From Planktomarina sp. (lineage in GTDB: Bacteria > Pseudomonadota > Alphaproteobacteria > Rhodobacterales > Rhodobacteraceae): 64,000 nt of DNA. Under the pieces are notes generated by a model that did no database searches, was not told the DNA's origin, and was given only the letters and a program-made list of their open reading frames with translations. The stretch spans positions 1 to 64,000 of the forward strand of contig JADHLF010000007.1 of the NCBI GenBank assembly GCA_016780825.1, given 5' to 3'. Positions 8,229-17,130 of the stretch are shown in pieces (the stretch's first letter is position 1; every line of letters starts with the position of its first letter). Both the position numbers and the translations under genes were made by a program.

Positions 8229-10808
8229 ATGGCTGTTGTTGTTGTAGAATCTCCTGCTAAGGCAAAGACAATAAATAAATATCTTGGGCCGGGCTTCACA
8301 GTTCTTGCCTCCTACGGTCACGTGCGCGATTTGCCGCCCAAAGATGGATCGGTGGATCCCGAGAATGAATTTGAGATGCTTTGGGAGGTTGGCGCGGCCA
8401 GCAAGAAACATGTCAAAGCCATCGCCGATGCCCTGAAAGAAGACAATGAGCTGATCCTTGCAACCGACCCTGACCGCGAAGGCGAGGCGATCAGCTGGCA
8501 CTTGCAAGAGACGCTCACCAAGCGCCGCGCGATCAAAAAAGATACTCCGGTTTCTCGCGTGGTCTTCAACGCCATCACCAAGACCGCCGTCACCGAGGCC
8601 ATGAAAAATCCCCGTCAGGTGGATATGGAATTGGTGGAGGCCTATTTGGCCCGCCGCGCTTTGGATTATCTTGTGGGTTTCAAACTCTCCCCCGTGCTCT
8701 GGCGGCGCTTGCCGGGGGCGAAATCCGCTGGCCGGGTGCAATCGGTATGCCTGCGGTTGATCGTCGACCGTGAAATGGTGATTGAGGCATTTCATGCGCG
8801 TGAATATTGGACCGTCAGTGCCAGTCTCAGCACGCCGCGCGGCCAGCAGTTTGACGCGCGGCTGACCAGCCTGGGCGGCAAGCGCCTCGATAAGTTCGAT
8901 CTGGCGAATGAAACCGAAGCGGAATTGGCGGTTCAGGCGGTGCGGAGCCGGGATTTGATCGCCACCTCCGTGGAAGCAAAACCCGCCAATCGCAACCCCT
9001 CCGCCCCGTTCATGACCTCGACCCTCCAGCAAGAGGCAAGCCGCAAATTCGGCATGGGTGCCCGGCAAACCATGTCGGCCGCACAGCGCCTTTATGAGGC
9101 TGGTCTGATCACCTACATGCGGACCGATGGGATCGATATGGCGCCGGAAGCGGTGCAAGCCGCCCGCGCCGTGATCCGCGCGCGCTATGGGGCGCAATAT
9201 GTGCCCGAGCAGCCACGTCTCTATAAAAATAAAGCAAAAAACGCGCAAGAGGCTCATGAATGCATTCGGCCCACCGAAATGGATCAAGCCCCGGACACCC
9301 TGTCCATATCCGACTCGGATCAAAAGAAACTCTATGATCTGATTTGGAAACGGACAGTCGCCAGCCAAATGGCCGCGGCGCGTTTGGAGCGCACCACGGT
9401 TGACATTGCCTCAAGCGATGGTCAGGTCGGGTTGCGCGCCACCGGGCAAGTGATGCTTTTTGATGGCTTTATGCGGGTCTATGAGGAAGGGCATGACGAC
9501 ACCGTTCTTGATGAAGATGACAAGCGGTTGCCGCAAATCAGCGCCGAAGACCCCTTGGCCAAAAAATCCGTCACCCCTGAGCAGCATTATACCCAGCCGC
9601 CACCGCGCTACACCGAGGCCAGTTTGGTCAAACGTATGGAAGAGCTCGGCATTGGCCGCCCCTCCACCTATGCCTCGGTTGTGACCACGATCCAGGACCG
9701 CGACTATGTGCGCAAAGAGAAAAATCGTCTGATTCCCGAGGATAAGGGGCGTTTGGTCACTGTTTTCCTCAGCAGTTTCTTCCGCCAATACGTCGGCTAT
9801 GAATTCACGGCCAATTTGGAAAATGAATTGGACGACGTTTCCGCGGGTGATCGCGAATATCGCACAGTTTTGAGCCGCTTCTGGAAGGACTTTAAGGTCG
9901 CGATTGACGAGGCGATGGATCAATCCATCACTGAAGTTCTTGAAAAAATTAACGATGTGCTTGAGCCGCATCTCTTTCCCGTTGAAGAGCCTGGGGTTGA
10001 TCCACGCGTCTGCAAAAGCTGTGGCAATGGGCGATTGTCCATGCGCACCGCCCGATCGGGCGGCGCATTTATCGGCTGCTCGAACTACCCCGATTGCCGC
10101 TTTACCCGCCCATTTGGACCACCGGGCACCGAAAGCAGCGCCATAGGTCCCGATGGCAAGCTCTTGGGGCATGATGGCGCAGATCCCATCAGCCTGCGCG
10201 ATGGGCGCTACGGGCCCTATGTGCAGCGCGGCACCGTCACCGAGGAAAATCCCAAACCACCGCGGATGTCCATTCCGAAGAGCTGGTCCTTGGATGATTT
10301 AACCTTGGAAAAGGCCGTGCAACTTTTATCCCTGCCCCGCGAAATCGGCCCCCATCCCGAAGACGGGGTGATGATCGAATCTTCCATTGGACGCTTCGGC
10401 CCCTATGTGAAACATGGCACGCTCTACGCCAATATCGGCGATATTGACGAAGTGTGGAGCATCGGGATGAACCGCGCTGTGGAAGAATTGGCGAAAAAGG
10501 CCGCACGCAGCGGACGAGGTGCGGCGGCCAAGCCCTTGTATGAGTTGGGCGAGCATCCAAGTGAGGGCGGCCCGATCAATGTCATGGATGGGCGCTATGG
10601 TCCTTATGTGAAATGGGGCAAAGTGAATGCCACGATTCCAAAAGAGATTGAACCGGCCCAGGTCACCGTTGCAATGGCGGTGGATCTGATTGCGCAAAAA
10701 GCGCCTGCGAAAAAGAAGAAAGCGGCGGCCAGCAAAAAAACCGCCACCAAAAAAACAACAGCCAAAAAGCCAGCCGCGGCGAAAAAAACACCCTCGAAAA
10801 AGGGTTAG
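8229..10808 (+). CDS. topA: DNA topoisomerase I
   Basis: Type IA topoisomerase that relaxes negative supercoils. The start is the ATG at 8229 (MAVVVVESPAKAKTINKYLG), giving 859 residues; the frame is open further upstream but without homology. The N-terminal Toprim domain has DPDREGEAISWHL. The catalytic tyrosine is Y296 in GLITYMRTDG. One four-cysteine zinc ribbon remains (about 595-624, CKSCGNG ... GCSNYPDC), followed by three KWGRYGPYV-like C-terminal repeats (RYGPYVQRG, RFGPYVKHG, RYGPYVKWG). The protein ends in a Lys/Ala-rich tail of about 35 residues, a usual nonspecific DNA-binding extension. Confidence 0.97.
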   Translation: MAVVVVESPAKAKTINKYLGPGFTVLASYGHVRDLPPKDGSVDPENEFEMLWEVGAASKKHVKAIADALKEDNELILATDPDREGEAISWHLQETLTKRRAIKKDTPVSRVVFNAITKTAVTEAMKNPRQVDMELVEAYLARRALDYLVGFKLSPVLWRRLPGAKSAGRVQSVCLRLIVDREMVIEAFHAREYWTVSASLSTPRGQQFDARLTSLGGKRLDKFDLANETEAELAVQAVRSRDLIATSVEAKPANRNPSAPFMTSTLQQEASRKFGMGARQTMSAAQRLYEAGLITYMRTDGIDMAPEAVQAARAVIRARYGAQYVPEQPRLYKNKAKNAQEAHECIRPTEMDQAPDTLSISDSDQKKLYDLIWKRTVASQMAAARLERTTVDIASSDGQVGLRATGQVMLFDGFMRVYEEGHDDTVLDEDDKRLPQISAEDPLAKKSVTPEQHYTQPPPRYTEASLVKRMEELGIGRPSTYASVVTTIQDRDYVRKEKNRLIPEDKGRLVTVFLSSFFRQYVGYEFTANLENELDDVSAGDREYRTVLSRFWKDFKVAIDEAMDQSITEVLEKINDVLEPHLFPVEEPGVDPRVCKSCGNGRLSMRTARSGGAFIGCSNYPDCRFTRPFGPPGTESSAIGPDGKLLGHDGADPISLRDGRYGPYVQRGTVTEENPKPPRMSIPKSWSLDDLTLEKAVQLLSLPREIGPHPEDGVMIESSIGRFGPYVKHGTLYANIGDIDEVWSIGMNRAVEELAKKAARSGRGAAAKPLYELGEHPSEGGPINVMDGRYGPYVKWGKVNATIPKEIEPAQVTVAMAVDLIAQKAPAKKKKAAASKKTATKKTTAKKPAAAKKTPSKKG

Positions 10809-10817
10809 GTCCTGGCT

Positions 10818-11657
10818 TTAGCGCTGCGGCGGTGCGCCAAAGGCGCGCAGAACCTCCTGCGCGGCACGTTGGACCGGGTCAAGCGTATCCGATAGGATTT
10901 GCACCCGGTCAAACCGTGACGGATCTGCCTCAACCGCCGCACGCAGGGCCGATCCAAAGGCCATACGCAATTCTGTTCCGATATTGAATTTGCAAATCGC
11001 CGTCTGTGCGGACAAATGCCGGCGCTGCTCGACCGGAACACCAGAGCCGCCATGAATGACCAAAGGCACCGGCGTCAGCGCCTCAATCTGCGCAATGCGC
11101 TCCAAATCCAGACCGCCCTGCTTGTCCTGCTGTAAATGAACATTGCCAACGCTGATGGCAATGGCGTCCGCGCCGCTCTCGCGGGCAAATAGTGCCGCCT
11201 CTTCCGGATCGGTTCCATTCGAGCTTTCCCCGCCAGAATATCCGACAAACCCGATTTCGCCCTCACAGGAAATGCCGGCCGCATGGGCCATCTCGGCAAT
11301 GGCTGCGGTTTCATCAATATTTTGACGCAAAGGCTTGCGCGAACCGTCAAACATGACCGAGGTGAAGCCGCTGTCAATCGCAAGTCTACAGTCCTCAAAG
11401 GTATAGCCATGATCCAAATGGGCCACCACAGGCACCGAGGAGGCCTCGGCCAAATGCCGAAACATTTTACCCAGCACCGGCAGCGGCGTATGCGCCCGGC
11501 ACGATGGCCCAGCCTGCAAGATAACCGGGCAATTCTCCGCCTCAGCCGCCGCCACATAGGCACGCATATCTTCCCAGCCAAGGGTCACCAGTCCCCCCAC
11601 CGCATAGCCCTGCTTTAAGGCCGGTTGCAGCACCTCGGCGAGAGTGGCAAGGGTCAT
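10818..11657 (-). CDS. Class II fructose-bisphosphate-type aldolase of the iol operon
   Basis: Zinc-dependent class II aldolase of 279 residues. Zinc and active-site residues are recognisable: AHLDHG, CEGEIGFVGYSGG, SVGNVHL and VIHGGSGVP. In this position the likely substrate is 2-deoxy-5-keto-gluconate 6-phosphate, split to malonate semialdehyde and dihydroxyacetone phosphate (IolJ role). That substrate is inferred from the operon; a tagatose- or fructose-bisphosphate activity is possible. Its start overlaps the iolB stop by four bases, so it is the last gene of iolD-iolC-iolB-aldolase. Confidence 0.88.
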   Translation of the reverse strand: MTLATLAEVLQPALKQGYAVGGLVTLGWEDMRAYVAAAEAENCPVILQAGPSCRAHTPLPVLGKMFRHLAEASSVPVVAHLDHGYTFEDCRLAIDSGFTSVMFDGSRKPLRQNIDETAAIAEMAHAAGISCEGEIGFVGYSGGESSNGTDPEEAALFARESGADAIAISVGNVHLQQDKQGGLDLERIAQIEALTPVPLVIHGGSGVPVEQRRHLSAQTAICKFNIGTELRMAFGSALRAAVEADPSRFDRVQILSDTLDPVQRAAQEVLRAFGAPPQR

Positions 11658-12496
11658 TTGAATTTCGCAATCATATCTTTGATGCCCGGAATGGTTTCGA
11701 TTTGATAGGCATGGGTTGGCTGGAAATATTGCACCAGCGAACGCTGGCTCAACCCGCCCAGAATGGTGAAATAATACATCTCATAGCCCGGCAGAACACA
11801 GCAGGGGTGATAGCCATTGTCGAGACAGATGGTTGAGCCATCCACGATATGATAGGCATCCCCCGGCTTATTGTCCTCGCGCTGCAACATTTGCACACCC
11901 GAGCCCCAATTGGGCTTGAAGCGGAAATTATAGGTTTCATCATGGCGTGTCTCTATGGGCAGGCGATCGGTGTCATGCTTATGGCTTGGAAAGCCCGACC
12001 ATCCGCCTGCGCCGACTGTAAACAGCTCACTCACCAACAGGCGGCCAACTTTTCCATGCTGTTTTTGACCAAGTATATGTTTGATTTTACGATGGGTTTT
12101 CGTGTCATCCGAGCCGTATTGCACCAGGTCAATCTCATCGGCCCGCACCGCGAAAGGAACCAAGACCTCGTCGTATTTCGCCCCAGCAACGAAGACCTCG
12201 GCAGTCTCCGAAAGACACACCATCTCCACTTTCGCCCCCGACGGCACATAAACCCCCTCTGGCTCTCCGCCCCAAACATCTTCGACACGCCCGCCCAATC
12301 CGGCGGTTTTGAACCCCTCCACATCAACATCAATCGAGCCCGTGGCCGGAACAATGCAGGTCTCATAGCCCGGCACCTGATAGGTAAAGGCCTGACCCTT
12401 GGTCAGTTTTACAATGTTGAAATAATTCAGCGGCACCGTGGAATCATCCACATCCACAATGGGGGAATTTTTGTTGTCAAAAGGGGCTATGTGCAT
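11654..12496 (-). CDS. iolB: 5-deoxy-glucuronate isomerase
   Basis: Isomerises 5-deoxy-glucuronate to 2-deoxy-5-keto-gluconate in myo-inositol catabolism. The 280-residue bicupin matches the IolB/KduI family in length and in motifs such as GRLLVSELFTVGAGGWSGFP, SHKHD and the C-terminal NGYHPCCVLPGYEMYYFTIL. It lies between iolC (3 nt upstream) and the aldolase (overlapping). The Shine-Dalgarno is weak, suggesting translational coupling to iolC. Confidence 0.96.
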   Translation of the reverse strand: MHIAPFDNKNSPIVDVDDSTVPLNYFNIVKLTKGQAFTYQVPGYETCIVPATGSIDVDVEGFKTAGLGGRVEDVWGGEPEGVYVPSGAKVEMVCLSETAEVFVAGAKYDEVLVPFAVRADEIDLVQYGSDDTKTHRKIKHILGQKQHGKVGRLLVSELFTVGAGGWSGFPSHKHDTDRLPIETRHDETYNFRFKPNWGSGVQMLQREDNKPGDAYHIVDGSTICLDNGYHPCCVLPGYEMYYFTILGGLSQRSLVQYFQPTHAYQIETIPGIKDMIAKFK

Positions 12497-12499
12497 GGT

Positions 12500-13489
12500 T
12501 TAATCTTTCACCTCTGTGGGACCGGCCTGCGCGGCCAAAAATGTTTCTAAATCGGCCGGAAAGGGCATGGCCGGCGCGCAGCCAGGCTTGCCCACAACGA
12601 TAGCCGCACAGGCAGAGCCGCGCAGAACCGCATCTTTAAGCGGCAAGCCCTGCGCCAAAGAGGCCAGAAAACCCGCCATAAAACTATCCCCTGCCCCCGT
12701 GGGCTTCAACGCAGTGACCGGGTAAATACCTGTGCGCAATTCTTGATCCCCCGCAAAGGTGATAGCGCCTTTCTCACCCATCTTGTAGATCACAATCTTC
12801 GCAGTGCTCTGCGCCAGAGCGCGCGCCTTGGCCAGACCTTTGTCAATGCCACCGGCCATGAAGCCAAATTCTTCGTCATTGCCCACAATCACATCTGACA
12901 GCGCGCCGGCACGGGACAATACCTCCTCGGCCACCTGCGGCGATGGCCAGCTGTAGGGGCGATAGTCCACATCAAAAATGATCGGCAGCCCGGCCGCGCG
13001 GGCCAGAGCGAAGGCATGGAAGGCCGCAGACCGGCTTGGCTCGGCCGCAAACACCGTTCCCGCTGTCACAAGAGCGCCAAAATCGCCATAATTGACGGCC
13101 TCGGCGTCGGCTGCGGTAAACTGAAAATCAGCGGCGCCATTGCGATAGATCACGCTTTGATGCTCTTTGACGCGCGATTCATAAACGGCCAAAGAGTTGC
13201 GAAACTCGCCGCCAACCGCTTTGACATGGCTGCACTCCACGCCGTAATTTTTCAACTGATTGACACAATAACGCCCAACGCTGTCATCGCTGACAGAGGT
13301 CACCAGGGCCGCTTTTCCGCCGAGTTTTACAATCCCCACCGCAATATTGGCCGAAGATCCTCCCAAACCGGCGGTGAAAACCTCCGCCTCCTCCGTCTTC
13401 GTTCCCGGCGGATCGGGAAAGAAATCCATCCCCGCGCGGCCAATGACCACAAAATTATTCTGAGCGATACCCGCCAAGAGGTTTTGCAT
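12500..13489 (-). CDS. iolC: 5-dehydro-2-deoxygluconokinase
   Basis: PfkB-family sugar kinase that phosphorylates 2-deoxy-5-keto-gluconate. The start ATG at 13489 (MQNLLAGIAQNNFVVIGRAG) lies 2 nt after iolD. The frame is open upstream but overlaps iolD. The 329-residue product has GLGGSSANIAVGIVKLGG near the N-terminus and the catalytic PTGAGDSFMAGFL near residue 265. It is a stand-alone kinase without the C-terminal DUF2090 domain that many Gram-negative IolC proteins carry, consistent with a separate class II aldolase in the same operon. Confidence 0.95.
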   Translation of the reverse strand: MQNLLAGIAQNNFVVIGRAGMDFFPDPPGTKTEEAEVFTAGLGGSSANIAVGIVKLGGKAALVTSVSDDSVGRYCVNQLKNYGVECSHVKAVGGEFRNSLAVYESRVKEHQSVIYRNGAADFQFTAADAEAVNYGDFGALVTAGTVFAAEPSRSAAFHAFALARAAGLPIIFDVDYRPYSWPSPQVAEEVLSRAGALSDVIVGNDEEFGFMAGGIDKGLAKARALAQSTAKIVIYKMGEKGAITFAGDQELRTGIYPVTALKPTGAGDSFMAGFLASLAQGLPLKDAVLRGSACAAIVVGKPGCAPAMPFPADLETFLAAQAGPTEVKD

Positions 13490-13491
13490 GG

Positions 13492-15363
13492 CTACACCCC
13501 GCGCCGTTGCTTCTCGCGGCCGCTTTCCCAATCCGCATGGGCCTCGCGGACAGACGAATGGGCGCTGACCTGGGGCGTGCCGACTTCCCACCAGCTGTGC
13601 CCCTCAGTGGTCCAGCCCTCATAGGCATCCACATCCATGACGATCACGCTGGTTTTGTCCGCCGCCTTGGCCCGCATAAACGCCTCTGCCAATTGCGCAG
13701 GGTTGGCCACGCGCTCGGCATGCGCCCCCATGGCCGCCGCATGGGCCGTGAAATCAACCGCAAAGGGCGCATCGACCGTTGGGCAATCGGCGATGAGATT
13801 GTTAAAGCTCTCATTTCCTGTGTTATTTTGCAGCTTGTTGATCACCGCAAACCCGCCATTGTCGAGCACCAATATGATCAATTTCTTCCCGGTCAGAACC
13901 GATGAATAAATATCTGAGTTCATCAGAAGATAGCTGCCATCGCCGGTAAAGACGATGGTGTCTTGCGCAGGTTCACGCTCACTTTGCGCGATTCGGGCGC
14001 CCCAGGCGCCGGCGATTTCATAACCCATGCAGCTGAACCCAAACTCCACATCGACTGTGCCAATATCCAAGGTTCGCCAATTTGCCGTCACCTCTGCGGG
14101 CAAACCGCCTGCCGCTGCAACAACTCGGTCACGCGGATCGCAGAGCGCGTTGACCACACCAATCGCCTGAGCGTAGGAATTGGGACGATTGCCCGGCTTC
14201 ACATTCTGCGCCACGTAGGCGTCCCATTTGCGGCGCTCGCCCTGCGCCTCGGCCAGCCAAGCGGCGGGGGCGCGATAGCTCCCCATATGTTCGGTGAGGG
14301 CCCGAAGCCCCAGTTTGGCATCCCCCACCAAGGGCAGCGCGCGATGCTTGCCCGCATCATGGCGCGCAGTGTTGAGCGAGATAAATTGCGCGTCTTGCGC
14401 AAAGGCCGTCCAAGATCCTGTGGTGAAGTCTTGCAAACGGCTGCCCACCGATAGGATGACATCCGCCCGTTCCGCCAGCCAATTGCCGCTGTCAGAGCCG
14501 GTCACCCCGACCGGCCCCATGTTCAGGGGATGATCGGCCAAGAAATTGGCCCGGCCCGCAATGGTTTCGATCACAGGAATGCCGCAAGTTTCGGCAAAGT
14601 CGGTCAATTCGGCCACAGCCTTCGCATATTGCACCCCGCCGCCTGCGATAATCGCCGGGCGTTTGGCGGCTTTCAGGCGCGCGATCGCATCCTCAAGCTC
14701 TCGCGCATCAGGCATTTGCTGACGAATGCGGTGCACTTTGGGGTCAAAGAAAGACAAAGGGTAATCATAGGTCCAGCCCTGCACATCCTGCGGCAAAGCG
14801 ATAAACGCCGGGCCACAATCGGCCGGATCGAGCATGGTTGCCAAAGCCGCCGGCAGGGTTTGGATCACCTGCGCCGGATGGGTGATACGATCCCAATAGC
14901 GAACCACCGCTTGAAAACTGTCATTGAGCCCAAGCGCCGGATTGCCGAAATGCTCCAACTGTTGCAGCACAGGATCAGGCAGACGGGTCAAAAACGTATC
15001 ACCGCAGAGCATCAGCATCGGCAGGCGGTTGGCATGGCACAGGGCTGCTGCTGTCAAGAGATTGGCGGTGCCGGGCCCTGCCGAAGCTGTACAAATCATG
15101 AATTTTTGCCGCAGGTGATATTTGGCATAGGCCGCCGCCGCAAACCCCATGCCCTGCTCATTTTGCCCGCGATACAGCGGCAGCACATCGCGATGATCGT
15201 ACAGAGCCTCGCCCAAACACGGCACGTTGCCATGGCCAAAAATGCCAAAGCCCCCGCCACACAGGCGGGTTTTCTCTCCATCAATGTCGATATACTGCGC
15301 CGCCAAATAGCGAATGATGGCCTGTGCGGTGGTCAGGCGAATGGTTTTATCTGCTGTGTCCAC
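13492..15363 (-). CDS. iolD: 3D-(3,5/4)-trihydroxycyclohexane-1,2-dione hydrolase
   Basis: Thiamine diphosphate enzyme that opens the inositol ring, giving 5-deoxy-glucuronate. The 623-residue length and three-domain TPP fold are normal. The N-terminal domain has the active-site glutamate region (YRGQNEQGMGFAAAAYAKY). The C-terminal TPP/Mg motif is GDGSYLLMNSDIYSSV ... LVLDNGGFAVINKLQNN. First gene of the iol operon here. A perfect 16-bp LacI-type palindrome lies 74 bases upstream. The remaining iol genes (iolG, iolE, iolA, transporter) are not in this window. Confidence 0.97.
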   Translation of the reverse strand: MDTADKTIRLTTAQAIIRYLAAQYIDIDGEKTRLCGGGFGIFGHGNVPCLGEALYDHRDVLPLYRGQNEQGMGFAAAAYAKYHLRQKFMICTASAGPGTANLLTAAALCHANRLPMLMLCGDTFLTRLPDPVLQQLEHFGNPALGLNDSFQAVVRYWDRITHPAQVIQTLPAALATMLDPADCGPAFIALPQDVQGWTYDYPLSFFDPKVHRIRQQMPDARELEDAIARLKAAKRPAIIAGGGVQYAKAVAELTDFAETCGIPVIETIAGRANFLADHPLNMGPVGVTGSDSGNWLAERADVILSVGSRLQDFTTGSWTAFAQDAQFISLNTARHDAGKHRALPLVGDAKLGLRALTEHMGSYRAPAAWLAEAQGERRKWDAYVAQNVKPGNRPNSYAQAIGVVNALCDPRDRVVAAAGGLPAEVTANWRTLDIGTVDVEFGFSCMGYEIAGAWGARIAQSEREPAQDTIVFTGDGSYLLMNSDIYSSVLTGKKLIILVLDNGGFAVINKLQNNTGNESFNNLIADCPTVDAPFAVDFTAHAAAMGAHAERVANPAQLAEAFMRAKAADKTSVIVMDVDAYEGWTTEGHSWWEVGTPQVSAHSSVREAHADWESGREKQRRGV

Positions 15364-15436
15364 AGAACATACTCCGATTTAAATGCAAAAACCCTGGCCC
15401 ATCTTGGCAAGCCGTTTGGGCTTTAGGATACTATTT

Positions 15437-15452
15437 TTGCAACCGGTTGCAA
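15437..15452. promoter_or_regulatory. LacI-family operator upstream of iolD
   Basis: TTGCAACCGGTTGCAA is a perfect 16-bp palindrome with the central CG typical of LacI-family operators. It lies between the iolD start and the puuD stop, 74-89 bases upstream of iolD. A LacI-type IolR repressor that releases the operon when an inositol intermediate appears is the simplest reading. The regulator gene is not adjacent. Confidence 0.7.
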
Positions 15453-15467
15453 GAGTGGAAGTCGCGC

Positions 15468-16691
15468 CTATTGCCCAGCGCGATACCAAGCGGTCAGAAG
15501 CGCGCGATCCTCTTGCGGAATGTCGGTGATATTGGCCGGCGGCATGGCGTGGCTTACCCCCGCTTGCAAATAGATCGCCCGTGCATTGCGCGCAACATCT
15601 GCGCGGGTTTCAAGCAAGACCCCTTTGGGCGCCCAGCGCAGCCCATCCCATACCGGTGCCCGCGCATGGCACATGGCGCAGCGTCCCTGCACGATTTCAT
15701 GCGCCCGTTCAAAGCCCTGCGCCTGCGCAAATCGCAGCTCGTAACCGGTCAAAGGCAGGGCCTCGGCCTCCTCCACATCCCCGTCAAAACCGGGGGCTGA
15801 GGACAGCCAGGCAATGGCGATAAACAATAACACAGTGACCGCCCAGGTCCAATTCGGCCGGCCCTTACGCGCATGCATGGAATTGAAATAATGGCGAATG
15901 GTCACGCCGATCAGAAAAACCAAACAGGCTATGATCCAAGCATTGGGCGTGCCAAACGACAAAGGATAATGGTTCGACAGCATCAAAAAGATCACGGGCA
16001 AAGTGAGATAATTATTATGGGTCGAGCGCAATTTGGCAATTTTGCCATATTTGGCCGCCGGCACCCGCCCCGCTTTCAAATCCGCCACCACGATTCTCTG
16101 ATTGGGCATGATGATCATCGCCACATTGGCCGTCATGATCGTGGCCGTAAAAGCTCCCAAATGCAAAAGCGCCGCGCGGCCGGTGAAAATTTGATTATAG
16201 CCCCAAGACATCGCCACCAAGACCGCAAAGAGCAAAAGCATCAGGAGCGTTGGGCGCTCGCCCAAAGGCGATTTGCACAGGCCGTCATAGATCACCCAGC
16301 CAATCGCCAGAGATCCCGCCGACAAGGCAATCGCCTGCCAGGTGGTGAGATCCATCTTCGCCGGATCAATCAAATAGAGCTCCGAGCCGGCCCAATAGAC
16401 CACCATCAACATGGCCACCCCGGACAGCCAGGTCATGTAGCTCTCCCATTTGAACCAAGTCAGATGCTCTGGCATGGCCTCTGGGGCAATGAGATACTTC
16501 TGGATGTGATAAAATCCACCGCCATGCACCTGCCATTCCTCACCATCGGCGGGACCGTCAATGTTGCGGTTCAATCCCAAATCCAGCGCTATAAAATAGA
16601 ACGAAGAGCCAATCCAAGCCATCGCGGTGATGACATGAAGCCACCGCACGGCAAAGCTGATCCATTCCCAAAATATTGCAGCATCATACAT
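15468..16691 (-). CDS. puuD: Urate hydroxylase PuuD (membrane urate oxidase with cytochrome c domain)
   Basis: Oxidises urate to 5-hydroxyisourate and passes electrons to its own cytochrome c domain rather than to oxygen directly. The 407 residues comprise about eight transmembrane helices (residues 10-305) matching the PuuD urate hydroxylase family (AVRWLHVITAMAWIGSSFYFIALD at the start) and a C-terminal periplasmic cytochrome c domain with the heme motif CAMCH at 338-342 and a distal Met in HAMPPANIT. Starts 11 nt after uraH on the same strand. Confidence 0.95.
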   Translation of the reverse strand: MYDAAIFWEWISFAVRWLHVITAMAWIGSSFYFIALDLGLNRNIDGPADGEEWQVHGGGFYHIQKYLIAPEAMPEHLTWFKWESYMTWLSGVAMLMVVYWAGSELYLIDPAKMDLTTWQAIALSAGSLAIGWVIYDGLCKSPLGERPTLLMLLLFAVLVAMSWGYNQIFTGRAALLHLGAFTATIMTANVAMIIMPNQRIVVADLKAGRVPAAKYGKIAKLRSTHNNYLTLPVIFLMLSNHYPLSFGTPNAWIIACLVFLIGVTIRHYFNSMHARKGRPNWTWAVTVLLFIAIAWLSSAPGFDGDVEEAEALPLTGYELRFAQAQGFERAHEIVQGRCAMCHARAPVWDGLRWAPKGVLLETRADVARNARAIYLQAGVSHAMPPANITDIPQEDRALLTAWYRAGQ

Positions 16692-16702
16692 GATGTGACT
16701 CC

Positions 16703-17056
16703 TTAGCTTCCGCGATAGGTGGAAAACCCATGGGCCGACAAGAGCAGGGGCACATGGTAGTGATCATCTTGCGACATGCCAAACCGAATGGGCACCACAT
16801 CTAAGAACAACGGCGCCTGTCCCGCCTGTCCTGTGCGGCGCAGATAATCCCCGGCGTGAAAAACCAGCTCATACTGCCCAAGGGCGAAGGTCTCTTTCGA
16901 CAGGATCGGACTGTCCGTGCGCCCATCGGCATTGGTCACCGCTTCACCCAGCTTGACCGCTTGGCCGTTGTCATAGCGAAACAGCTCAATTTGAATCCCG
17001 GCGGCCGGACAGCCTTTGGCCGTGTCTAAAACATGTGTGGTCAAAAATCCATTCAT
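16703..17056 (-). CDS. uraH: 5-hydroxyisourate hydrolase (transthyretin-like)
   Basis: Hydrolyses 5-hydroxyisourate to OHCU, the second step of urate breakdown. The 117-residue protein is the normal size. Family hallmarks are LTTHVLDTAKGCPA at the N-terminus (His8), NADGRTDSPIL (Arg46), HYHVPLLLS and the C-terminal YRGS tetrapeptide. It lies upstream of puuD and divergent from the puuE fusion gene, so the three successive enzymes are made from one locus. Confidence 0.96.
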   Translation of the reverse strand: MNGFLTTHVLDTAKGCPAAGIQIELFRYDNGQAVKLGEAVTNADGRTDSPILSKETFALGQYELVFHAGDYLRRTGQAGQAPLFLDVVPIRFGMSQDDHYHVPLLLSAHGFSTYRGS

Positions 17057-17130
17057 GATCTATTCCTTTTTTGCTTCCCTAATCTCTGCGCAAAAAATAA
17101 GCAAAGGGAAAGCCCAAGATGGAGAAAATT

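Noticed and set aside
8136..9368. A 410-codon open frame opposite topA on the minus strand
   Set aside because: It lies wholly antisense to the conserved Toprim and catalytic part of topA, its product has no recognisable domain and a His/Gly-rich composition typical of reversed GC-rich coding DNA.
10690..10808. Lysine/alanine-rich repeat-like 3' end of topA
   Set aside because: Low-complexity DNA-binding tail common in topoisomerase I, not a DNA repeat element.
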